Source: Pseudomonadota bacterium
Lineage (GTDB): Bacteria > Desulfobacterota > Syntrophobacteria > Syntrophobacterales > Syntrophobacteraceae
Reading direction: 5' to 3'
Length of the DNA: 64,000 nucleotides
Assembly (NCBI GenBank): GCA_023416335.1
Contig: JAEZHY010000092.1
Span: 1-64,000, forward strand
Part shown: positions 1 through 8,652 of the stretch, one piece after another
Layout: each line of letters begins with the position of its first letter
Position numbering within the stretch: position 1 is the stretch's first letter
Made by a program: the position numbers and the translations under genes
The notes under the pieces: model-generated
Told to the model about the DNA's origin: nothing
The model's input: the letters and a program-made list of their open reading frames with translations, nothing else
Database searches by the model: none

Positions 1-816
1 CTTGGACAATACTCTGTTGACCCGTTCGATTGGAAGAGAGCCAAAGTACCTGAGATTTCCCACCTCGGCGATTTTCAGCTCAATGGACCGTTGCCAGCGG
101 GGGTCCCATTCGGCCGGACTGCCGATCATAATGCAGTTCGCTTTCCCCCCTGCCTTCATAAGATCTCCTGCAAGGCGAATGAATATTTCGGGGTTTTTCA
201 AATGCTTGAAATTCGCGACCCAGACGATCTTTACCTTCCCGGCTTTGTCAATCTCCTCATCTACGGGCGGATGGTAATTTCGGATGATCATACTGGCTCT
301 CCGGCCGTAGAACCCGTTCAGATAATTGTCCTGGTCCTTCGATTGAACCACGATGGTCCGGCAATTCCTCAATCCATACTCCATCAGGGTTTTGTCTATC
401 TGATAAGTGACCGAGCTCACGCGAAAACAGCGCTGCTGGAATCGTGGCTGGACATCGGAATCGCTCGATACATGCCACACAAGATCACACCCACATCGTT
501 TTGCATAGTGAGCCGAAATTCCGGTATATGCACAGCCTACGCGCTGATAAATGACATCCGGCTTTATTTCGTTGAGAGCCTTCCAGAGATTGAACGAATC
601 GACAAAGTATCCAAAACGATTTAGTTTTACACCGTTCGAAATACGTGTGATCGTGTATCCTTCCGATCTGTATGCGGGATTAAAGTCCCTTGTGAGATAA
701 TTGATTTCGAACCCTCCTACTGCCAGCAGCCTATTCAGAAGACATTTGATCTGATACTCTGCCCCTCCCATTGCTATGGACCAATGGTGCGGAGTAACTA
801 TGCAAATCTTTCTCAA
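1..816 (-). CDS. Glycosyltransferase, GT4-like (3' end cut by window edge)
   Basis: 272 codons are visible, open at the left edge, so the C-terminal part is missing. The start is TTG at 816; the protein begins LRKICIVTPHHWSIAMGG and runs into GAEYQ, the typical GT-B opening in which a glycine-rich loop follows the first strand. Later visible features are KPDVIYQR, the strand VKIVWVANFKHLKNP that opens the second Rossmann domain, and a CIMIGSP segment. The E-x7-E donor-site motif would lie in the missing part. It is the last visible gene of the minus-strand cluster, about 70 bp after the methyltransferase at 887-1852. The family is fairly clear; donor and acceptor sugars are unknown. No ATG gives a longer frame, which is why the TTG was chosen. 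Confidence 0.8.
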   Translation of the reverse strand, partial: MRKICIVTPHHWSIAMGGAEYQIKCLLNRLLAVGGFEINYLTRDFNPAYRSEGYTITRISNGVKLNRFGYFVDSFNLWKALNEIKPDVIYQRVGCAYTGISAHYAKRCGCDLVWHVSSDSDVQPRFQQRCFRVSSVTYQIDKTLMEYGLRNCRTIVVQSKDQDNYLNGFYGRRASMIIRNYHPPVDEEIDKAGKVKIVWVANFKHLKNPEIFIRLAGDLMKAGGKANCIMIGSPAEWDPRWQRSIELKIAEVGNLRYFGSLPIERVNRVLSK

Positions 817-886
817 TCGTCAGTCTCCTGTGGGGAAAGTTTGATTAGAGAAAACTGGGTAGCGCAGTTCTACAAATTGCAGAAAT

Positions 887-1852
887 TCAACCTTTTACCG
901 ACACAACATGCGCAGATGAAATTGAAGTGTCCGCGTCGGACATATCTCGGAATCGGTCTGCAAGCGATGATCTTTGAATACTTTTGTGTCCATTCTGGCC
1001 AGTCACGGGCGCCGACTTTACAATTTTGAATCCGGTATTGGTATGCAGACTTACATGAGCAGAGAAAGGTTCTCGGTTTAAGAGGTAAGGCCTTCTACCT
1101 CGAATCAACTTCCAGGCAAAGTCCCCGTGTGCCCAATGCCCATTCCAGTGCCGGGCGGTTCCGTGGCATTTGAAGTCAATCTGATGCGACATAAATCCAT
1201 CTGGATGAAGCCACCTATACATGGCTTTGTATGTCCCCGGCAAATCGTCGACATGCTCCAGAACTGCCTGAGAGAATATCATATCAACAGAACCGTCCGA
1301 AGATACATGCGAATCGTACCAGGGGACGCGGTACTCTATCGATACAGAACCATGATGCCCATAGCTCATTATGGCTTTTGAAATGCACTCCTGCCTGGCA
1401 CTCGATAATGAATTTTGCAGGATGCTCTTCGATAAAATTTTTTCCGGGAATTTATAGGACTTGAGACAAGGCTTGACTTCGGGAAACTCTGATTCGTCTG
1501 GAATATCCGCACGCTGCCGAAAAAGTTCAGCCAATTCTTTGAAGATTTTAACATTTCGTTCCGTCGAAGCATATGCAACAACATCAAAAGCATTGTAGTG
1601 ATCGCAGCCGGACAACAAAGCCGCCAGACCGATACCGATTGAAGACCCGGGTCCCAGTTCCGCAACCACCTTTGGCACCCGCGTCATGCCGCTTTCAAAT
1701 AAGAACACGAGATGCCTCAGCCAGACCGAATAGCAATATCTCGCGGAATCGGTTCCGCCAGTTCCCCGCCTTCTGAGCTGCGATCCCCATACAAATGCGG
1801 GGGTGTAGCTTAATAATCCAAGCAAGAACGGTCGAAGACGCATATTGTTCAT
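887..1852 (-). CDS. Class I SAM-dependent methyltransferase
   Basis: 321 residues. Motif I of the SAM-binding fold is visible as VAELGPGSSIGIG near residue 63, and the post-motif region IFSQAVLEHVDDLPGTYKA followed by WLHPDGFM is the usual motif II/III pair of Methyltransf_11-like enzymes. The start at 1852 is preceded by AAGGGA at good spacing. The roughly 40 residues before motif I are basic and hydrophobic, and a long insert precedes the LEHVDD segment, so the enzyme is larger than a minimal methyltransferase. It sits between glycosyltransferases, which suggests O-methylation of a sugar in the polysaccharide, but the acceptor is not known. It could also modify a lipid or an intermediate. 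Confidence 0.75.
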   Translation of the reverse strand: MNNMRLRPFLLGLLSYTPAFVWGSQLRRRGTGGTDSARYCYSVWLRHLVFLFESGMTRVPKVVAELGPGSSIGIGLAALLSGCDHYNAFDVVAYASTERNVKIFKELAELFRQRADIPDESEFPEVKPCLKSYKFPEKILSKSILQNSLSSARQECISKAIMSYGHHGSVSIEYRVPWYDSHVSSDGSVDMIFSQAVLEHVDDLPGTYKAMYRWLHPDGFMSHQIDFKCHGTARHWNGHWAHGDFAWKLIRGRRPYLLNREPFSAHVSLHTNTGFKIVKSAPVTGQNGHKSIQRSSLADRFRDMSDADTSISSAHVVSVKG

Positions 1853-1957
1853 CTCATTCCCTTCTTAAAGGGCTTTATGAATGATAATTAAAAGGCCTTC
1901 TCAGGGTAAGGAACCATCCACCGAACACTTTCACACGGGCGGGGCACTCAATTGATT

Positions 1958-3196
1958 TTATTTCCTATTGCGTGACAGGACTATCAATCTCGATTCAACC
2001 ATATCCGTAATGCCCTCGTAGTCCCGTTTCTTTTCCACATAGTCTCGACCTCGTTTTCCCATTTCTCCGGCTTCCTTCGGGTGCATCAAAAGGTAAACGA
2101 CGGCATCTGCGAATGCTTTCTCATCGTAAGGAACACAAATACCGCTCCGACTCTCCGAGATTACGGTCCGCTGATCCGGGTGGTCATTGGCCACCACGGC
2201 CTTTCCTGCGGCCATATACTCCACCAACTTGGTCGGTGAACCGGCATCTAAAACCGGTGAAGGCCGTATCGGCGACACGCAGACATCGGCATATTCCAGA
2301 TAGCGCCATGCCTGATCCTGCGGCAGGAATCCCGTAATAACCAGATGATCTTCGACCCCAAGGCGTCTCGCTTCTTCCCGAAGCTCGAGTTCGTCGGAAG
2401 GATGGTCACCTTTTCCGACCAAGTACAGACAGACATCCTCACATTCGTTTCGCACCAGTTTCAGACTACGGATGAGGAAATCGATCCTGCGGGATTTGTC
2501 CAAAGTTCCGAGGTAGACGATCGTTTTGAGGTCGTTCTGCTTCGTGGCCGGATTTCCGAAGAAGGGGATATTGGAAACGCAAACCCCCATGGGTACGGGC
2601 GTCATCTTCTCAGCTTCTATGCCATGCGCCGCCAGGTTTTCTTTCATTTTGTCGCTTTGAACGAAGATATGGTGCGCATTCGGCAGGATGACTCGATAGA
2701 GAAGAAATGCGTATAGTCTCCCTCTGAGCCAGTAAATGAGAGGATATCTTGCGGTGCCTTCTTCTACACGGGATAGTGAATCTTCCGGGAACGGATACGA
2801 TAACCAGTAGAGCAACCTGACCCCGAACAGCTTACTCAAAAGTATGGCCGGCAAAGGCGAGAAAAACTTGTCCCGCACTATTATGAAATCAAACTTTTCG
2901 GACTTGAGCAAACCGAACATTCGAAAGTCATGAAGGGCGCTCAAGACATATTTCCTCATTTTGTTGAAAATCGTATCTCCGCAGTCCGTCGGACCTACCG
3001 AAACGTCGCAGCCGGACCACTGAGTTTTATACGCTTCATCTGATACACTCCCGGACTGCATGAGAAATGAAATCTTATGCCCGCGCGCAACCAGTTTCTG
3101 TGCAAACAGGACGGCCAAATCCACGCGGAAAGGCGGAAACTGATCCGCCGGAATTACCAGCAACTTCAGCTTACTGGAAGAAGCCCCCGTATACAT
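1958..3196 (-). CDS. Glycosyltransferase family 4
   Basis: 412 residues, the usual length for a GT-B retaining glycosyltransferase. The N-terminal domain starts KLLVIPADQFPPFRVDLAV and contains the KFDFIIVRDKF strand. The C-terminal domain opens with LKTIVYLGTLDKSRRIDFLI and continues LYLVGKGDHPSDELELREEA, and the donor loop is SPVLDAGSPTKLVEYMAAGK, in which the first glutamate of E-x7-E is replaced by Asp and the second (VEYMAAG) is kept. ATG at 3196; a GGAGG lies rather far (about 14 nt) upstream. It is part of a run of four glycosyltransferases at the distal end of the cluster. It presumably adds one sugar to the lipid-linked repeat on the cytoplasmic face; the linkage cannot be read from sequence. 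Confidence 0.85.
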   Translation of the reverse strand: MYTGASSSKLKLLVIPADQFPPFRVDLAVLFAQKLVARGHKISFLMQSGSVSDEAYKTQWSGCDVSVGPTDCGDTIFNKMRKYVLSALHDFRMFGLLKSEKFDFIIVRDKFFSPLPAILLSKLFGVRLLYWLSYPFPEDSLSRVEEGTARYPLIYWLRGRLYAFLLYRVILPNAHHIFVQSDKMKENLAAHGIEAEKMTPVPMGVCVSNIPFFGNPATKQNDLKTIVYLGTLDKSRRIDFLIRSLKLVRNECEDVCLYLVGKGDHPSDELELREEARRLGVEDHLVITGFLPQDQAWRYLEYADVCVSPIRPSPVLDAGSPTKLVEYMAAGKAVVANDHPDQRTVISESRSGICVPYDEKAFADAVVYLLMHPKEAGEMGKRGRDYVEKKRDYEGITDMVESRLIVLSRNRK

Positions 3197-3241
3197 GGCT
3201 CGAATACGATCCTCCCTCTAATGCAAACGGCAATAAAAGCC

Positions 3242-4432
3242 TTATACCTCCGCAATCCTGCTGCGGAAGGTCGATCTTGTACGATGTGCCGCTCCGACGG
3301 CCTCGCAGTATGCGTCTACATACATGTTCGCTACGGAATCCCAGCTATATTTCATGGAGGCCGCCTTGGCTCTTTCGCCTTTCAGCCTGCGCAAAGCCGC
3401 ATCTTCTGCCAGGAGCTGTATTGCGCGCGCCAGTTGCTCTCCGTGGTCGTTTGGAGCGACCAGATCTCCGAAATCCTTCCCGATCAAATCCCGGTTCCCG
3501 GGAACATCGGTCGCGACAATCGGCAGTCCGCATGCCATCGCCTCAAGGGCCGCGAGGCCGAAACTCTCCACGTAGGAAGAATTGACGAATACGTCCGACG
3601 CTCTCAGCAATCTTGCGACCTCGGATCCCGCCAGTTCCCCGGGCGTGAAAAGATGGTCCTGAAATCCCATACCGCGGGCCTTCTCCCGGATGCTCCCCAT
3701 GTTGCAGCCGATGAGCAGATACGATAGATTGAATCCCTCGCTTCTCAGCCGGGCGGCTGCTTCAACGGCAAATTCGAATCTCTTTATCGGGTGGTTCCGC
3801 CCGACCGAGATCAGCAGAAGAGTATCCGAAGGTATTTTGTACTCCTGTCTCACCTTGTCTCTGTCGATCCGGATGTCGAAATCGGAAGTCCGGATTCCGT
3901 TCGGAACGATCCGCAGCGTCTCACTTTCATTCCGAATCCTGAATATCTCCTCGGCCATGGATTTCGATACGGCGGTTACGAAGTCGAAGCTCTTCAGGTT
4001 TCGACGCACCATCCTCTCTCCGCTTCGCTCACGCCGTACTCCGTAATTTGCTTCCGAACACCTGTTCAGGTCGGATCCGTGCGGCGTCCCGACGATCGGC
4101 GTTTTCCCGTCCAATAACGAAAAACGGTACGCCCAGTTACCGGCGACGCACACCTCGTGAACGTTAACCACATCGATTTTGTATTCCTTAACGACCTTTC
4201 TCAGACCGTAAACTGCGCACGCAGTGGTCATCCCCAACCTGCCGTGTCCTCTGAAGCCGAATTTAACCAATTCGTACACACGCGGGTGATCATATTCATC
4301 GTTCCTGTAGTGCGGTTTGAAAACGACCACTCTGTGCCCGGCATGACACAGAGCATTTGCGAGATTATGGACCACTAGTTCACGTCCGCCGATCGATGGC
4401 AGAAATGAGGAAGTGACAAGACAGATGTTCAT
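3242..4432 (-). CDS. Glycosyltransferase family 4
   Basis: 396 residues. It begins MNICLVTSSFLPSIGGRELV, with the glycine-rich loop typical of GT4 enzymes. The C-terminal nucleotide-sugar domain shows LLISVGRNHPIKRFEFAVEA and the complete donor-site motif ESFGLAALEAMACGLP (E-x7-E), followed by IVATDVPGNRDLI. The start at 4432 has a GGGA about 7 nt upstream. It lies 46 bp upstream of the next gene in the run. It is probably a retaining transferase of the polysaccharide assembly line; the specific sugar is not predictable. Confidence 0.88.
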   Translation of the reverse strand: MNICLVTSSFLPSIGGRELVVHNLANALCHAGHRVVVFKPHYRNDEYDHPRVYELVKFGFRGHGRLGMTTACAVYGLRKVVKEYKIDVVNVHEVCVAGNWAYRFSLLDGKTPIVGTPHGSDLNRCSEANYGVRRERSGERMVRRNLKSFDFVTAVSKSMAEEIFRIRNESETLRIVPNGIRTSDFDIRIDRDKVRQEYKIPSDTLLLISVGRNHPIKRFEFAVEAAARLRSEGFNLSYLLIGCNMGSIREKARGMGFQDHLFTPGELAGSEVARLLRASDVFVNSSYVESFGLAALEAMACGLPIVATDVPGNRDLIGKDFGDLVAPNDHGEQLARAIQLLAEDAALRRLKGERAKAASMKYSWDSVANMYVDAYCEAVGAAHRTRSTFRSRIAEV

Positions 4433-4457
4433 TTCTTATTCCCGTGAAGAAGAACCG

Positions 4458-5654
4458 TCAGCCAAGAAGTTGCGTGTAATAATCAATCAGGTGGGCCGAA
4501 GCAATTTCGAAGGAGTGATTCCGACTAACAAACTCTCTCGCTTTAATAGCTCTTTCAACCCTGAGTTCGTGACTATCCATCAGCCTGCTGATCTCGGAGG
4601 CAAAACTCTGAGGGTCGTCGGCGACGGAAACGCAGTCGTTTGCCTCGTCGAAAAGCCCGAACATCCCCTGCGCCGTCGTGACCACGGGAACACCGGCGGC
4701 CATTGCATCGATTATTTTGGTTTTGATCCCTCCGCCGTTGAGTATCGGGAAAGCGGCTATATCCATGCCTCTGAAGATGTCGTTGACATCCTTCTTGAAA
4801 CCCTCGATCCGGACAAATTCACCATTGGGATTTCCGGCCAGTTCTTCCCGGAACTTCTCATTATCCTTTCCAACGATGTGTATCCTGAACCGATCGGTTT
4901 TTTGGCTGAGAGCGGGAATGATTTCATTAACAATATAGCGAATCGAAATTCTGTTTGGAGGGTGGTTGTAGCCGCCCACGAAGAGGATACGGAAGAACTC
5001 ACTCTCCGCTGGAGGCTGATAACTAATCGAGGGATTGTAGAAGTGCGGGACATGAACCGATCTATAGGGGAGTTTTTCCATCTCCACTGGGTTCAGGAAA
5101 ATCTTGCCGTCCAGGTAATTGTCTAGCACTTTCTCGAACGCGTATTTTTTCATGCTCGTAGCCAGCAGACTGAACTTGCGGTGCAGTTTAGACTCGAACC
5201 GGATCTCCTGATAGGGAATGGTGTGATATAGATCGTGATATACGGCGGTCATTTTCACGTGTTGCGGAATATCGAACGCATGCAGAAAGTAATGTGGATT
5301 TTCGAAATGCACCAGGTCGATATCGTTTGTACGAATAAGGTTCTGAATCGATTCCCTGGCGGGAGCATGCGTTGCCATTTTTGTAAAGGGATCGGGAAAA
5401 GAAAGCAGGTCGTACAAATAATCCATATACCTGTTGCGCGACCTGCCGGCCGCAAATTTAAGCTGGGTTACGCTTCGCACCCCGATTGTCGGAAAAGTTG
5501 CAGTACTGCCGCCAAGCTCGAATGCCGGCTGGATGAAGAAAGCACAGTAGACAATAAAGGCGCTCGCCAGAGCTTTCAGCATATAGTAGGCATGCTGATT
5601 GCTGCCTCTATCCAGGGGAACCGGGTAATTTGAGACGTACAGAATCTTTTTCAC
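4458..5654 (-). CDS. Glycosyltransferase, GT4-like
   Basis: 398 residues from a GTG start at 5654, chosen because GAGGGA lies 6 nt upstream. The N-terminus is KKILYVSNYPVPLDRGSNQH. The second domain starts EFFRILFVGGYNHPPNRISI and contains FRIHIVGKDN and FPILNGGGIKTKIIDAMAAG, the donor-binding loop of the subfamily seen in sugar transferases of exosortase/EpsH-type polysaccharide loci; here the second glutamate of the motif is Asp (IIDAMAAG). The next element downstream is the fossil of a PEP-CTERM protein on the far side of its promoter-proximal end, which fits that association weakly. Function: addition of one sugar to the growing repeat unit. Confidence 0.83.
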   Translation of the reverse strand: MKKILYVSNYPVPLDRGSNQHAYYMLKALASAFIVYCAFFIQPAFELGGSTATFPTIGVRSVTQLKFAAGRSRNRYMDYLYDLLSFPDPFTKMATHAPARESIQNLIRTNDIDLVHFENPHYFLHAFDIPQHVKMTAVYHDLYHTIPYQEIRFESKLHRKFSLLATSMKKYAFEKVLDNYLDGKIFLNPVEMEKLPYRSVHVPHFYNPSISYQPPAESEFFRILFVGGYNHPPNRISIRYIVNEIIPALSQKTDRFRIHIVGKDNEKFREELAGNPNGEFVRIEGFKKDVNDIFRGMDIAAFPILNGGGIKTKIIDAMAAGVPVVTTAQGMFGLFDEANDCVSVADDPQSFASEISRLMDSHELRVERAIKAREFVSRNHSFEIASAHLIDYYTQLLG

Positions 5655-5757
5655 TGAAATCCCTCATCCATCTTGGGTTACAAACCTATGGCCGCGTGTG
5701 GGAGTGAGAATTTCCGCTTGTCAGAGAAGGAAGCGTCAGACGTCGAAGTTAAACTTA

Positions 5758-6024
5758 TCAGCTTGCCCGGCGCAGCCTTAATCGTACAACTCCCAGGGAT
5801 GCCAGACCGGAGCCGAGGAGCCAAATTGCGCCGGGGATTGGCACGGGACTGGGGTCCAGGGTGAAGTTCGGTCCGAAATAGGCATGTTCCGAAGTGATAT
5901 CCGTGAAGGTGGGCAGAATGAATGTCAATCCATATCCGTATCGATCCCTGACGTATGTAATCCAGGGAGATTCGGTTCAATGCTCACCGGTGCTCGTGAA
6001 GCGGACGTATGTATCAGTCTTTTC
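5758..6024 (-). pseudogene. PEP-CTERM protein C-terminal remnant
   Basis: Reading the minus strand, the frame ending at the TGA at 5758-5760 encodes ...PVPIPGAIWLLGSGLASLG followed by VVRLRLRRAS. That is a textbook PEP-CTERM sorting tail: a VP-x-P box, a short hydrophobic helix and a terminal Arg cluster. Upstream the same frame reads sensibly (ESPWITYVRDRYGYG, then FGPNFTLDPSP) but is interrupted by TGA at 5977-5979 and again at 6025-6027 and 6037-6039. No start codon with a ribosome binding site precedes it. It is therefore a truncated, decayed gene. PEP-CTERM proteins are processed by exosortases in exopolysaccharide-producing Gram-negative bacteria; no exosortase gene is in this window. 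Confidence 0.7.
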
Positions 6025-6070
6025 TCAAGAGGTATTTCAAGAAGGAAAAATTCGGCGAAGGAGACATCAG

Positions 6071-6529
6071 TTATCTTGAGCCGCCGCGATTCCTCCCGCG
6101 GACATAGAGGTACGGACTTTCGGACAGGAGAAACCGTTTCTTCGGCAAGGGTCTGCAGCGAGGTATCCTGACTGCAAACTCCTCTATGAAATCCCGGATC
6201 ATCAGCGTTAGCCGGGCACTCACATTCTGGAACTCTACTCCGCAATGTCGCGTGTTCACCCGATCCGATGCTTTCTTCGGTATTTCCATATCGTAGACCA
6301 CCCTGCACTGCACGCTGTCGACATGCATGAAACACCGATCGCTGCCGAAGATCTTTATCTCCGTGCATCCGGCGCTGTCGGCCTGCGTTGAAGTGTAGCG
6401 CAGACACAGGCCTCCAAGGCTGATATCCCGAACATGTCCGATGTTGACGATCTCGCCGGGCATGACAAACGCAGCGAAGGCCCCCGGCTTCCCTTGCAAT
6501 CTCATTTGCTTTCTCTGATTACGGCGCAT
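6071..6529 (-). CDS. PilZ-domain protein (putative c-di-GMP receptor)
   Basis: 152 residues. Both PilZ signature elements are visible: an RxxxR motif at the N-terminus (RKQMR) and RDISLGGLCLRY, which matches the (D/N)xSxxG box. The C-terminal part has the NTRHCGVEFQNVSARLTLMI strand and helix common at the end of PilZ domains. The start at 6529 has GAGG 8 nt upstream. A basic tail of about 30 residues (RCRPLPKKR onward) extends past the domain. As a single-domain protein it would bind cyclic di-GMP and act on a partner, here plausibly polysaccharide synthesis. It precedes the PEP-CTERM fossil by under 50 bp. Confidence 0.8.
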   Translation of the reverse strand: MRRNQRKQMRLQGKPGAFAAFVMPGEIVNIGHVRDISLGGLCLRYTSTQADSAGCTEIKIFGSDRCFMHVDSVQCRVVYDMEIPKKASDRVNTRHCGVEFQNVSARLTLMIRDFIEEFAVRIPRCRPLPKKRFLLSESPYLYVRGRNRGGSR

Positions 6530-6625
6530 TTTGTGTTCCTCGGACGTTTACGGGAGGAAAGAAAGATCAATCGGAGCGGGTGGGCCGATTATCTCCCCGG
6601 AATAACAGGCAATATAGGCAAAATG

Positions 6626-7669
6626 CTATACGGCTTTCGAGACGGCCGAACCGTCGGCAACCAGCCGGTCGTAATGCTCCGAGAGAGTCATCCCTGTGAA
6701 GTCGCTGCTCACCCTGGAAAAAAGCGCTTCCAGATCTTCATAGAGCTTCTCCACCTCCGGCTCCGTTCGAAAGTATATGCTTCCCCCGGGCATGAGTTCA
6801 GACGAATGGATCATGAATTCGAGGCAGCTATGCCCCTTGATAACGGCATTTTCCACTATCTCCAGCAAACCCGTTAAGTTCCTGCCGTCGGGCCGCAAAA
6901 TTATCAATCCTGGACCTAGCCGATGCATGACCCTTTCGCGGATTCGGTCGGGGAATCCCGCCAAAAAGACTCTCTTTATAAATGCATTCCTGTCGTAGGA
7001 ACTGACGGGTATCTCGAGGAGCCGGGATATTCCAGGCCTGCTGATATCGTCCAGGTTGAGGAAATACTCTCTACGGGGGAATTTTCGATAGTCGCTGCCA
7101 CCCGGTCCATCAGGCTTCCCGGGATGATGTTTCCATGAAAAGCCGGGTACCACGGAGCAGTCCACGTCGTAGCCTTCGGATGCAAGCATCTTCGCATAGG
7201 GCGAGTTGAATGCCCAGCGACCGGATCGGTGACTGCGCATTTTGACCTGGAAGAAATCCTCGAGGATACGCGTGATGGTCCGGATTTTTTCTATCATCAC
7301 CGGCTCGGGATACTCCATGAGGTAGGGTTTGAATTTCCGGTCGTCCGAGGTCAGCGGGATGAGAGGCGGATTGTTCCATGCGTGAAGGTGCATACCGATC
7401 TCGGCCTTGCCTCTTCTCAGGCAATCCGCCGCAAACTCGCGGTAAAACTCATCCTGCATCATTTCATAATTGGTCAGGTAGGTCGGACTCAGACCATGGG
7501 CTTCACACAACGATTGAAACCGTGGCAGGAACCGTGCATTCCGGGTCTCCGGCTCGCCTTCTGATTCCCAGCAGTTATCACCCTCGGTATCGATTGTGAT
7601 CAGAAACGAAGGTTTCCAACCAGCCGCGCGTCTCAAAAGATTCTTTTTGTCAGATGAAGATTTGAACAT
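6626..7669 (-). CDS. Polysaccharide deacetylase-family protein
   Basis: 347 residues with no signal peptide, so probably cytoplasmic. Near the N-terminus SFLITIDTEGDN carries the metal-binding Asp of the NodB-type fold, and IGMHLHAWNNPP carries the His-x-His pair; RSHRSGRWAFN is the conserved Arg-containing strand of the same fold. This pattern is that of the WbmS/WalW-like deacetylases found in surface polysaccharide loci rather than of secreted chitin deacetylases. It likely removes an acyl group from an amino sugar in a precursor. Start ATG 7669. It lies between the GT2 gene and the PilZ gene on the same strand. Confidence 0.75.
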   Translation of the reverse strand: MFKSSSDKKNLLRRAAGWKPSFLITIDTEGDNCWESEGEPETRNARFLPRFQSLCEAHGLSPTYLTNYEMMQDEFYREFAADCLRRGKAEIGMHLHAWNNPPLIPLTSDDRKFKPYLMEYPEPVMIEKIRTITRILEDFFQVKMRSHRSGRWAFNSPYAKMLASEGYDVDCSVVPGFSWKHHPGKPDGPGGSDYRKFPRREYFLNLDDISRPGISRLLEIPVSSYDRNAFIKRVFLAGFPDRIRERVMHRLGPGLIILRPDGRNLTGLLEIVENAVIKGHSCLEFMIHSSELMPGGSIYFRTEPEVEKLYEDLEALFSRVSSDFTGMTLSEHYDRLVADGSAVSKAV

Positions 7670-7737
7670 ATCCGCCTGCCGCTTTTATATCCCTATAGAT
7701 CAGTTGTGATCGAACCAACGGGAATGGAGGGCGGGCC

Positions 7738-8652
7738 TCAGGTCTGAAGTCGTACTGCAGGCAGAAGCCTGCCGAGGAAGGTTCTGATCCCATATTTCAA
7801 TTCGGAGTAGAGCAGATAGCGTTTAAGCGGGGTAATACAATTCAGGTATACTTCCCTGTAGCAGACGAATTTTTCCGTCGCGGCCAAAGGAGATCTGTGT
7901 ATCGAGAGGAAGAACTCGAACTGCGTGCGCCACCAGGGATAAAGCACCTTGTTCCGGAGCTTCGGATCGAACCAGACGCTATATTGACGCCTGTCGGCGA
8001 TCAGGGAGGCGGACTGTTTCCTGTGGCGGCGCGAATAGAACAGCGCCTCGGGTATTTCTTCAAAACGCCCGATCAAAGCCAGCCTTGCCAGCAAGACTCC
8101 GTCTCCCATCGAATATCCGCCCATCAGCGGAGTTTTTGCAAGGGCATCGCGCCGAATGAGACCGAACACTTCAAAGCACATATGCCCCTGCAGCAGGGCA
8201 CGGAAGCGGACCACGGGGTCGTTTGAGTCGGTCGGAAGCTTGTAGATATATGATTCCAGTCCCTTCCCGGCCTCATCGATTATCGTGACTCTCGTGTACG
8301 CCAGGACAGCTCCCCGGTCATTTTCCAGGACATCCATACAGCGGCTGAGGAATTCGGGAGCGCAGAGGTCGTCATGGGCGGCCCATTTGAAATACCTGCC
8401 TGAAGCCAATTGGAAAGTGAGATTGAAATTCGGCCCAGCCCCTATGTTCCGTGCATTCCGAACGTAACGGATTCTCCCGTCCTGGCGAGCATACTCCCGA
8501 CAGATCTGCTCCGTCCCGTCCCGGGAGGCGTTATCCGCCACGATCAGTTCAAAATCATCAAAACTCTGCGCCAATAACGACTCGATCGCTCCGGCAAGAT
8601 ACTTTTCGCCGTTGTACACGGGCAGTCCTATACTGATTGCAGGTCTTTTCAT
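7738..8652 (-). CDS. Glycosyltransferase family 2
   Basis: The start is set at ATG 8652 (MKRPAISIGLPVYNGEKYL), because this ATG overlaps the stop of the upstream wzt gene by 4 bp (ATGA); an in-frame extension upstream would lie inside wzt and is not needed. 304 residues. GT-A hallmarks: IGLPVYNGE, FELIVADNASRDGTEQICRE and the metal-binding AAHDDLCAPEFLSRCMDVL. The C-terminal third lacks multiple membrane spans, so it is a soluble or peripheral transferase. It follows the ABC exporter genes and probably adds a sugar during assembly or modifies the chain end. Confidence 0.85.
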   Translation of the reverse strand: MKRPAISIGLPVYNGEKYLAGAIESLLAQSFDDFELIVADNASRDGTEQICREYARQDGRIRYVRNARNIGAGPNFNLTFQLASGRYFKWAAHDDLCAPEFLSRCMDVLENDRGAVLAYTRVTIIDEAGKGLESYIYKLPTDSNDPVVRFRALLQGHMCFEVFGLIRRDALAKTPLMGGYSMGDGVLLARLALIGRFEEIPEALFYSRRHRKQSASLIADRRQYSVWFDPKLRNKVLYPWWRTQFEFFLSIHRSPLAATEKFVCYREVYLNCITPLKRYLLYSELKYGIRTFLGRLLPAVRLQT

